Shown in pieces: positions 15,417-22,043 of a DNA stretch of 26,744 nt (position 1 is the first letter of the stretch; every line of letters starts with the position of its first letter). The DNA lies in contig CAJIYY010000061.1 of the NCBI GenBank assembly GCA_905181755.1, positions 1 through 26,744 of the forward strand. Direction: 5' to 3'. Source of the stretch: Candidatus Dadabacteria bacterium UBA1144. GTDB taxonomy: Bacteria; Desulfobacterota_D; UBA1144. The position numbers and the translations under genes are program-made. The notes under the pieces are model-generated. The model searched no databases and had not been told where the DNA came from. It saw nothing but the letters and a program-made list of their open reading frames with translations.

Positions 15417-16130
15417 ATGATTATTTATGGAGTAAATGCTGTCTTGGATTTTGTTGATTTATATTCAGTTAGGATAGAAAAACTTTATGTTTCAAATGCT
15501 ACTTTAAATAAATTTTCCAAAACAGACAAGAAGAAGATAAAAGGAGTGCCAATAGAGGAAATATCAGATAGAAAATTTGAAGTTTTAACTAAGTCTACGA
15601 AACATCAATCTTTAGCAGCAAAAATTAAAGTTGATCCACCTAAAAATTTCAATGAATTAAAGAGTAATCTTGAATCTTTGGGAAAAATTTTGATTTTAGA
15701 TCACATACAAGATCCCCAGAATTTAGGTGCGATTGCAAGGACTTGTGTTTTTTTTGGGGTTACTACGATCGTTATTCCGAGTGATAGAACAGCCTCAATA
15801 TCACCAGGATCTGTTAAGTCTTCGGCTGGTGCAATCTTTTCAGTAAATTTTTACCAGGTTCCTAATTTAGGAAATGTAATTAATGAAATAAAAAATGCAG
15901 GATATTGGATTCTTGGAACTCACTTGGAAGGAGAAGATTATAAAGATACAAAGTTTGACAAGTTTATGGGGGAAAATCTAGCAATAGTAATGGGATCAGA
16001 ACACAAAGGATTAAGCACTTTAATTAAGAAGAAGTGTGATATCTTACTAAGGATTAAGCGTTCTGGAGCTACAAATTCATTAAATGTTAATGTAGCTACT
16101 GCAATTATGATAAGTAGGTTTGTTACTTGA
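15417..16130 (+). CDS. rlmB: SpoU-family rRNA 2'-O-methyltransferase (RlmB/TrmH group)
   Basis: A 237-residue protein with an N-terminal substrate-binding domain (IYGVNAVLDF; LAAKIK near 66-71) and a SPOUT knot domain. The three SpoU motifs are present: ILDHIQDPQNLGAIARTC, LAIVMGSEHKGLS and LRIKRSGATNSLNVNVATAI. The last includes the SLNVxxAxxI signature. RlmB methylates G2251 in 23S rRNA, but related paralogues modify tRNA, so the exact target is inferred from the overall layout. Its start codon directly follows the stop of the M23 gene. Its stop overlaps the TTG start of uppP by four bases. Confidence 0.85.
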   Translation: MIIYGVNAVLDFVDLYSVRIEKLYVSNATLNKFSKTDKKKIKGVPIEEISDRKFEVLTKSTKHQSLAAKIKVDPPKNFNELKSNLESLGKILILDHIQDPQNLGAIARTCVFFGVTTIVIPSDRTASISPGSVKSSAGAIFSVNFYQVPNLGNVINEIKNAGYWILGTHLEGEDYKDTKFDKFMGENLAIVMGSEHKGLSTLIKKKCDILLRIKRSGATNSLNVNVATAIMISRFVT

Positions 16131-16891
16131 TTGAGCTTTTTATAGTATCTATTGTTCAAGGAATTACAGAATTTATCCCTGTAAGCTCATCTCTACATTT
16201 AATAATTTATAGTAAACTCTTTTCAAATAAGCCTTTATCTTTGATTCTAATTTCATCGATGCATATGGGCTCAGCAATTGCTCTGATAATATTTCTTTTA
16301 TTTGACTTGAGATCAAAATATAAGACTTTTATAAATTTCAAATTTATTAAAGTTCTAATCGTTGCTACTCTACCAATTTTCATTGTTGGGCTATTCTTTT
16401 TCGAAATACTAGAAGATGTAAGCGAAATAACTACTCTGATGATATTTAGTACAATTTTTTTTGGCATTCTTTTATATATCTCAGACTATTACTCTGATGC
16501 AAAGAAATCATTAAAAGATATTTCTTTTTCAGATTCATTACTAATCGGTATTTTTCAATGTTTTTCCCTTTTGCCTGGAGCTAGCAGGTCTGCTTCAATA
16601 ATTATATCTTCAAGGTTCCTAAAGATAGACAGAGAGAGCTCTATACTGATGTCAGCCATTCTGTCAGCACCTGTAATACTTGGGGCTTTTGTTCTTGGAA
16701 TCTACAAGGTTGATTTTAATAATATAGTAGGGAATCAACTAGTCTTTGACATAGCTCTTTCTTTAGGTTTCTCTATGATCAGCTCTTATATAGTTTTAAA
16801 GATATTCTACAAGTACTCAAGGGTTAATGGGTTTGGAATTTTTGCGGCGTATAGAATTATCTTGGGATTCTTATTGTTTCTACAACTTTAA
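16127..16891 (+). CDS. uppP: Undecaprenyl-diphosphatase (BacA/UppP family)
   Basis: A 254-residue membrane protein with about seven or eight helices. It dephosphorylates undecaprenyl pyrophosphate to recycle the lipid carrier for peptidoglycan and O-antigen. The first signature is QGITEFIPVSSSLHLI (11-26), where the usual SSTGH is SSSLH. The second is LLPGASRSASIIISSRFL with the catalytic Arg, then ILSAPVILGA. The start is TTG in the TTGA overlap with rlmB; no nearby ATG keeps the family N-terminus. It is slightly shorter than the usual 260-280. The last 12 bases overlap ligA from the other strand. Confidence 0.93.
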   Translation: MIELFIVSIVQGITEFIPVSSSLHLIIYSKLFSNKPLSLILISSMHMGSAIALIIFLLFDLRSKYKTFINFKFIKVLIVATLPIFIVGLFFFEILEDVSEITTLMIFSTIFFGILLYISDYYSDAKKSLKDISFSDSLLIGIFQCFSLLPGASRSASIIISSRFLKIDRESSILMSAILSAPVILGAFVLGIYKVDFNNIVGNQLVFDIALSLGFSMISSYIVLKIFYKYSRVNGFGIFAAYRIILGFLLFLQL

Positions 16892-18847
16892 GAAATCGCT
16901 TTCACTAATTATCTTTATCCCTAACTCTTTAGCTTTTTTGAACTTAGAGCCAGATTTCTCACCAGCAACTAATATATCTGTTTTACTGCTTATTGAAGAA
17001 ACAACTTTTCCCTTTTGATTGTTCACTATTAATGTTAACTCATCTCTGGAAAAATTCTTAAATTTACCTGTTATACAAATCATTTTCCCTTTAAATTTAT
17101 CTCCAGTTGGCAAATCTTCGGTCTTTATTAAAACTCCATTTTTAATAAAATTGTCTATTTCGTGAATATTCTCCTTCTTGTCTAAGTAACTATCTAGACT
17201 TGCAGCAATTTCTATTCCGATCCCCTCTATAGATTCAATCTCTTCTTTTCCTGCAAGTATTATTTCATTAAGATCCTTAAAGTGAAGACTAATCAGTTTT
17301 GAAATATTTTCTCCTACATGTCTTATTCCAAGTGAGCTTATAAACCTGCTGAGTTCTATATTTTTTTTATTATTAATTTCTGTAATTAAATTATTTGCTA
17401 GCTTAGGGCCAAAGCCATCAAGTTTGAGTATTTCACTCTCATCTAAGTTAAATACATCTGATATTCTGGAAATAACTTTCTTTGAAACTAAATTGTTAAT
17501 AATATTACTTCCTAGACCTATGATATTAAAACATTTCTTGGAAACTAAATATGAAATTTTTCTTTTTAAGACCTCTTGGCAGTCAATATTTTTGCAGAAA
17601 AGATAAGACCCTTCCTTCGATAAAGTTGATCGACAAGATGGACATTCTGTTGGATTTTTAAAATTTGTCTTGTTATTCTTTTGTATTACTTTTAGTACTT
17701 TTGGTATTACATCACCAGCCCTTTCTATTAACACTTCATCCATAGTATTTATCTCTAATTGCTTTATTTGGTCGAAGTTATGTAAAGTAGCCCTTTTGAC
17801 ACTCACACCACCAATTAGTACTTCATCTAGCTCAGCTACAGGTGTTATCATCCCAGTTCGACCTATTTGATAGGTTATCTTGTTAATTTTCGTCTTAGCT
17901 ACCATTGAAGGAAACTTTAATGCTGCAGCCCATTTGGGGTACTTTGAAGTGAAGCCTAATTCCACCTGATCTTTAAATCTATCTAATTTTATAACCAACC
18001 CATCTATTTCATAGTCTAATTGTTCTCTTTTATTTAAAGTAATTTTGAAATGATCTTGAATAAAAGTTCTGTCTTTCGTTTTTAAGTATTCCCCAAGAAT
18101 AGTAAATCCCCATCCTCTAAATTTATCTATCAATTCGCTCTCACTTTGGATATTTAATCCTACTGATTCACCAATTCCCCATGGAATAAAAACTAAAGGT
18201 CTTTCGGCTGTAATTCTAGTATCAAGTTGTCTTAGTGAGCCAGCAGCAGCATTTCTAGGATTAGAAAAAGCCTGATTAGCTTCTTCTAGTCTTTTGTTTA
18301 GCTTTTGAAATTCTTTTAGTGGAAATATTACTTCACCTCTAATTTCTATTAGCTCAGGTGGCCTTAGACCTGTTAGCTCTAGTGGAATATTTTTTATAGT
18401 TTTTGCATTTTGAGTTATGTTCTCACCAATTGCACCATCACCTCTGGTTGAGGCAGCTTTAAAAAACCCATTTTTATAAGTTATAGAAACTGAAGATCCA
18501 TCAAATTTTGGCTCTAAGATGAAAGCCGGATTTTTTATAATTTTTTCTACTCGCTCGATAAACTTCTTAAGCTCTTCTTCGTTGGAAATATTCTCCAAGC
18601 TGTACATTTTCTTTAAATGTTTATATTTTTCGAAATGTTCAGAGATAAATCCTCCAACCTTTTGAGAGGGAGAATTTGTGCTTGCTAACTCTGGATTTTC
18701 CTTCTCTAGTCTGACTAGTTCTTTTAAAAGTAAGTCAAATTCTGAGTCTGTAATTTCAGGTTTATCCTCAAGATAGTAACGTTTATTATGGTAATTAATT
18801 AGATCAACAAGTTCTTTAATTCTTTCATTTTTAGCGTCTGTATTCAT
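16880..18847 (-). CDS. ligA: NAD-dependent DNA ligase
   Basis: A 655-residue enzyme that seals nicks in replication and repair. Domains in order: Ia (ELVDLINYHNKRYYLEDKPE, about 12-31), adenylation with catalytic Lys114 in EPKFDGSS (canonical KxDG; Ser-Ser follows instead of Leu-Ala), OB fold, a four-cysteine zinc finger (CPSCRSTL...FCKNIDCQ), helix-hairpin-helix repeats (LDGFGPKLANNLI, IEGIGIEIAASL) and a C-terminal BRCT (KGKMICITGKFKNFSRDEL to the end). All parts are present and the length is normal (655-680). A TATTCT hexamer lies eight bases before ATG, with TTCAAA 17 bases further up. Divergent from the MBL gene, convergent with uppP. Confidence 0.97.
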   Translation of the reverse strand: MNTDAKNERIKELVDLINYHNKRYYLEDKPEITDSEFDLLLKELVRLEKENPELASTNSPSQKVGGFISEHFEKYKHLKKMYSLENISNEEELKKFIERVEKIIKNPAFILEPKFDGSSVSITYKNGFFKAASTRGDGAIGENITQNAKTIKNIPLELTGLRPPELIEIRGEVIFPLKEFQKLNKRLEEANQAFSNPRNAAAGSLRQLDTRITAERPLVFIPWGIGESVGLNIQSESELIDKFRGWGFTILGEYLKTKDRTFIQDHFKITLNKREQLDYEIDGLVIKLDRFKDQVELGFTSKYPKWAAALKFPSMVAKTKINKITYQIGRTGMITPVAELDEVLIGGVSVKRATLHNFDQIKQLEINTMDEVLIERAGDVIPKVLKVIQKNNKTNFKNPTECPSCRSTLSKEGSYLFCKNIDCQEVLKRKISYLVSKKCFNIIGLGSNIINNLVSKKVISRISDVFNLDESEILKLDGFGPKLANNLITEINNKKNIELSRFISSLGIRHVGENISKLISLHFKDLNEIILAGKEEIESIEGIGIEIAASLDSYLDKKENIHEIDNFIKNGVLIKTEDLPTGDKFKGKMICITGKFKNFSRDELTLIVNNQKGKVVSSISSKTDILVAGEKSGSKFKKAKELGIKIISESDFLKL

Positions 18848-18855
18848 CTATAATT

Positions 18856-18884
18856 AGAATACATAATTTATAACGTTTTTTGAA
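18856..18884 (-). promoter_or_regulatory. Promoter candidate for ligA
   Basis: On the minus strand TTCAAA (4 of 6), 17 bases, then TATTCT (4 of 6), eight bases before the ligA ATG. The -35 overlaps the divergent TTGAAT of the MBL gene. Confidence 0.4.
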
Positions 18885-18907
18885 TTACTATTCACTGATG
18901 ATATATT
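18880..18907 (+). promoter_or_regulatory. Promoter, leaderless-type, for the MBL gene
   Basis: TTGAAT (18880-18885), a 16-base spacer and TATATT (18902-18907, 5 of 6). Exactly six bases then lead to ATG at 18914. Confidence 0.55.
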
Positions 18908-18913
18908 TTTTAA

Positions 18914-19660
18914 ATGAGAGTATTAATGCTAGGTTGTGGTTCCTCAGTTGGTTCTCCGGTTTTGGGTACGGATACATCCAACATAGATGAGAAGGATTGG
19001 AGAACTAGAAGTTCTATATTCTTAACAGTAGAAGATGTAAGCATACTTATTGATACTACCCCTGACTTTAGACAACAAGCTCTTGTTAACAATATTAAGA
19101 ATATAGATTTTGTCCTATATACACACTCTCATGCCGACCACACTCATGGAATAGATGACCTTAGAATTTTTAGTTATATAAAAAAAGAAAAAATCAGTTG
19201 TTTTGCTAATAGTTTTACTATTGAAGATATTAAGAAAAATTTTTCATATATTTTCAATAAAAAAAATATTTCTGGAAGACCTAGGCTTGACTTGAAAGAA
19301 GCAAAAGGTCCATTTATAGAGCAGGGTATAGAAATTCTTCCTTTAGAAATAAAGCATAAAGAGTGGGACATACTGGGCTATAAAATTAATAATTTTGCAT
19401 ATATCACGGATTGTAGTTTTATTTCTGATGATACTTTAGAGAAAATTAATGGTGTGGACTTGTTGGTTATAGACGCACTAAGATATTTTAAGCATGATGC
19501 ACACTTATCTGTTGATGAGGCAGTTGTCATATCTAATAAAGTTGGAGCAAAGAGAACCATACTCACCCATATGGGGTCAGATTTAAAGTATGGTGAGCTC
19601 ATTGATTATCTTCCAAAAGGAATAGAACCAGGTTATGATGGTTTAGAAGTAAATTTATAG
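18914..19660 (+). CDS. Metallo-beta-lactamase-fold hydrolase, PhnP-like
   Basis: A 248-residue MBL-fold protein. The start MRVLMLGCGSSVGSPVLG is that of the PhnP / phosphoribosyl cyclic phosphodiesterase group. The metal motif THSHADHTHGIDDLR (HxHxDH at 71-76) is intact, with ITDCSFI giving the later acidic ligand region and TILTHMGSDL the C-terminal His. Two metals and phosphodiesterase activity are expected, but the true substrate is unknown because no phn genes are nearby. It is followed by apgM after 14 bases on the same strand. Nothing suggests a lactamase. Confidence 0.8.
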   Translation: MRVLMLGCGSSVGSPVLGTDTSNIDEKDWRTRSSIFLTVEDVSILIDTTPDFRQQALVNNIKNIDFVLYTHSHADHTHGIDDLRIFSYIKKEKISCFANSFTIEDIKKNFSYIFNKKNISGRPRLDLKEAKGPFIEQGIEILPLEIKHKEWDILGYKINNFAYITDCSFISDDTLEKINGVDLLVIDALRYFKHDAHLSVDEAVVISNKVGAKRTILTHMGSDLKYGELIDYLPKGIEPGYDGLEVNL

Positions 19661-19674
19661 AGTTAGGTTTAATT

Positions 19675-20898
19675 ATGCATGAGCTTAGAAGCAACTTAAC
19701 AAAAAATAAAAAAGCCAAAATAGGACTTTTCGTTTTAGATGGAGTAGGCGGCCTGCCTTTTCCTAAACTTACCGAGCTTGAAGCTGCAAAGACTCCAACT
19801 CTTGACAAATTAGCAAAGAAATCTGAGACAGGAGCACATATTCCTATTCTAAGTGGGCTCACTCCTGGGAGTGGATCAGCTCATTTGTCTTTGTTTGGTT
19901 ATGATCCTTTAAAGTACAATATAGGTAGAGGAATATTGGAAGGCCTGGGTTTGGATATCTCTGTAAATGAAAAGGATTTACTGATAAGAGGAAACTTCTC
20001 TACAGTTATTGAGAAAAATTCAAAATTCATAATAACAGATAGGCGAGCTGGAAGAATCTCTACAGCTCATAACAAGAGAATCGTTAAATTACTTCAATCA
20101 AAAATTACTAAGATCGATGGTATTCAAGTTGAGTTTACTTCCGGTCTTGAACACAGGTTTGTATGTAAATTAAAATTTAACCATAAGCTTAGAGGGATAG
20201 AGACTAGGGTTGCAGATACAGACCCTGAAGAAATTGGAGTAGCTCCTTTGAACCCACAGAATCAAAACAAAGAGTCACTTAAAATATCAAAAACAATTTT
20301 TAAATTAATATCTGCAATGAGGACCGTTTTGAAGAATGAAAAGAATGCTAATTATGCATTACTAAGAGGTTTCTCAATATATCCAAAGATACCAACAATT
20401 GAGTCTTTGTATGGATTAAAGGCTGCATCAATTGTCACATATCCTATGTATAAAGGTATTTCTAAACTTGTTGGAATGAACCCTCTTGAAGTAAAAGACG
20501 GAACAATAATGTCTCAAGTTGATACTTTGAAAAGAGAGTTTAATAATTACGATTTTTTCTATTTTCATGTTAAGAAAACTGATAGTTTTGGCGAAGATGG
20601 AAATTATAAAAAAAAGATCAAGGTGATTGAAGATTTCGATAGAGCCTTGAAGGAAATACTTAAGCTAAATTTTGACGTAGTTTGCATCACTGGGGACCAC
20701 TCAACACCATCGAAAATGAAAAACCATAGTTGGCATCCTGTTCCTGTAGTTATAAGCTCTAAGAATAGTTTTTATGGAACATCTAAAAGGTTTACCGAGA
20801 AAGAGTGCTTAAAGGGAACACTTGGCCTGTTCGAGGGCAAGAACTTAATGAATTTTATTCTTGCACATGCAGGAATTCTTAGTAAATTTGGAGCTTAA
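19675..20898 (+). CDS. apgM: 2,3-bisphosphoglycerate-independent phosphoglycerate mutase, archaeal type
   Basis: A 407-residue alkaline-phosphatase-superfamily enzyme of the aPGM family (usually about 400), not the 510-residue GpmI nor the dPGM type. FVLDGVGGLP holds the first metal ligand Asp22. LTPGSGSAHLSLFGYDP holds the nucleophile serine (about Ser66). RAGRISTAH, FFYFHVKKTDSFGEDGNYKK and CITGDHSTPSKMKNHSWHPV supply the remaining metal ligands. It interconverts 3- and 2-phosphoglycerate in glycolysis and gluconeogenesis. The N-terminus MHELRSNLTKNKKAKIGLFV is a little long but has no better start. A TAGGTT hexamer is five bases before ATG. tRNA-Leu starts nine bases after its stop. Confidence 0.93.
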   Translation: MHELRSNLTKNKKAKIGLFVLDGVGGLPFPKLTELEAAKTPTLDKLAKKSETGAHIPILSGLTPGSGSAHLSLFGYDPLKYNIGRGILEGLGLDISVNEKDLLIRGNFSTVIEKNSKFIITDRRAGRISTAHNKRIVKLLQSKITKIDGIQVEFTSGLEHRFVCKLKFNHKLRGIETRVADTDPEEIGVAPLNPQNQNKESLKISKTIFKLISAMRTVLKNEKNANYALLRGFSIYPKIPTIESLYGLKAASIVTYPMYKGISKLVGMNPLEVKDGTIMSQVDTLKREFNNYDFFYFHVKKTDSFGEDGNYKKKIKVIEDFDRALKEILKLNFDVVCITGDHSTPSKMKNHSWHPVPVVISSKNSFYGTSKRFTEKECLKGTLGLFEGKNLMNFILAHAGILSKFGA

Positions 20899-20907
20899 TA
20901 TTCTAAG

Positions 20908-20989
20908 GCCGAAGTGGCGGAATTGGTAGACGCGCCATCTTGAGGGGGTGGTGTCTTCGGATGTGCGGGTTCGAGTCCCGCCTTCGGCA
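20908..20989 (+). tRNA. tRNA-Leu (anticodon GAG)
   Basis: An 82-base cloverleaf. The acceptor stem GCCGAAG pairs with CTTCGGC and the discriminator is A, as leucine tRNAs require. The D arm contains GGTAGAC. The anticodon stem CCATC/GGTGG (one T-G pair) encloses the loop TTGAGGG with anticodon GAG, reading CUC and CUU. A long variable arm TGTCTTCGGATGT marks a type II tRNA. The T arm is GCGGG-TTCGAGT-CCCGC. The CCA tail is not encoded (TTG follows). It lies nine bases after apgM and 29 before the chelatase, so it is probably cut from a longer transcript or has a promoter inside apgM. Confidence 0.97.
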
Positions 20990-21006
20990 TTGTTTAAAAT
21001 TTCAGT

Positions 21007-21012
21007 TATAGT
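21007..21012 (+). promoter_or_regulatory. -10 element, leaderless-type, for the CbiX-like gene
   Basis: TATAGT (5 of 6), then TTTAGC, then ATG at 21019. The -35 position would fall in the tRNA 3' end and does not match. Confidence 0.5.
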
Positions 21013-21018
21013 TTTAGC

Positions 21019-21444
21019 ATGAGTAAGGCGATAATTATAGTTGATCATGGTTCAAAGAAAGATGAAAGCAACCAAATGCTTGTAGAGGTTGCAAAACTTT
21101 TTTATGAGAGATTTTCTTCAAAGTACAACATAGTTGAGCCCGCCCATATGGAGCTTGCTGAACCCTCAATCGAAGATGCCTATAGTAATTGTGTTAAAAG
21201 AGGAGCAAATTTTATAATAATATGCCCTTTTTTTTTAGGACCCGGTAGGCATTGGCAACAAGACATTCCTTCACTGGCCTTAGAAGCCTCTGTTAAGTTT
21301 CCTGGAACAAATTATCATATTGCAAAACCCCTAGGGATAGATGACTTAATATTAGACTTGCTTGAGAAGAGACTTTCTACCTGTACTGACAATGATTTTA
21401 GTTGTCCTGCTTGTGAGGGCACTCTTAGAGCTGGGAATCTATAA
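21019..21444 (+). CDS. Short CbiX/SirB-type sirohydrochlorin chelatase
   Basis: A 141-residue single-domain (class II) chelatase. MSKAIIIVDHGSKKDESNQM is the family start with metal-binding His10. MELAEPSIEDAYSNCVKRGA and ICPFFLGPGRHWQQDIP (His78) are the other conserved blocks. Such enzymes insert Co2+ or Fe2+ into sirohydrochlorin for cobalamin or siroheme. The C-terminus has Cys122, Cys129 and Cys132 in TCTDNDFSCPACEGTLRAG. A similar cysteine-rich tail is known from plant and cyanobacterial SirB, where it holds an Fe-S cluster, so an iron-chelating or redox-sensitive role is possible. No other cobalamin or siroheme gene is in the window. Confidence 0.8.
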   Translation: MSKAIIIVDHGSKKDESNQMLVEVAKLFYERFSSKYNIVEPAHMELAEPSIEDAYSNCVKRGANFIIICPFFLGPGRHWQQDIPSLALEASVKFPGTNYHIAKPLGIDDLILDLLEKRLSTCTDNDFSCPACEGTLRAGNL

Positions 21445-21467
21445 TTCCATTATTTTCCTTTTTACAT

Positions 21468-21473
21468 TAGAAT
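21468..21473 (+). promoter_or_regulatory. -10 element, leaderless-type, for gmk
   Basis: TAGAAT (5 of 6) is followed by ATTCTT and ATG at 21480, in the 35-base gap after the chelatase gene. TTCCAT 17 bases upstream is a poor -35. Confidence 0.5.
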
Positions 21474-21479
21474 ATTCTT

Positions 21480-22043
21480 ATGATAATTAAAGGTAATTGC
21501 CTAATAATAATTTCTGGTCCTTCTGGTGTAGGAAAGTCGTCTATAACATCGAAGTTGCTGTCTACTTGCAAAAATCTAGATTTTTCTATTTCTTATACAA
21601 CTAGAGAAAAAAGACCAAGCGAAACTAACAATGATCACTATAGATTTGTTACAAAAGAAGTATTTGATAAATTAATTCAAGAGAATGCTTTTCTTGAGTA
21701 TGAAGAAGTTCATGGTAACTACTACGGGACTCCAATAGCTCCGATAGAGGAGTCAATAAAGTTTAATCATAGCGTATTGCTAGATATTGACGTAAAAGGC
21801 GCTTATAGCGTAATAAATACTAACCATTTTGATTGTGTTTCTTTTTTTATAAGACCCCCTTCTATACAGACCCTAAAAGAAAGACTCATATCTAGAGCAG
21901 ATATGAGTAACGATGAGATTAAAGGTAGAGTGCTCGAAGCCAAGAAAGAGATAATTAAATCAGTACATTTTGACCATCTGGTAGTTAATGATAATTTTGA
22001 TGATTGCTTTATGGAGATTGAAAGAGTTTTGCAGAGCGTGTAA
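21480..22043 (+). CDS. gmk: Guanylate kinase
   Basis: A 187-residue enzyme, slightly shorter than the usual 190-210, making GDP from GMP and ATP. The P-loop GPSGVGKS is at 13-20. The GMP-binding segment follows: SISYTTREKRPSETNNDHYRF, FLEYEEVHGNYYGTP and LLDIDVKGAYSV. The lid and C-terminal part FIRPPSIQTLKERLISR are normal. The stop shares one base with the rel start (TAATG). Pairing of gmk with rel is common in several proteobacterial groups, often with rpoZ between them. rpoZ is missing here. Confidence 0.95.
   Translation: MIIKGNCLIIISGPSGVGKSSITSKLLSTCKNLDFSISYTTREKRPSETNNDHYRFVTKEVFDKLIQENAFLEYEEVHGNYYGTPIAPIEESIKFNHSVLLDIDVKGAYSVINTNHFDCVSFFIRPPSIQTLKERLISRADMSNDEIKGRVLEAKKEIIKSVHFDHLVVNDNFDDCFMEIERVLQSV

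Noticed and set aside
20908..20989. tRNA-Leu as an integration (attachment) site
   Set aside because: No integrase, repeat of the tRNA 3' end, or change in base composition is seen on either side.
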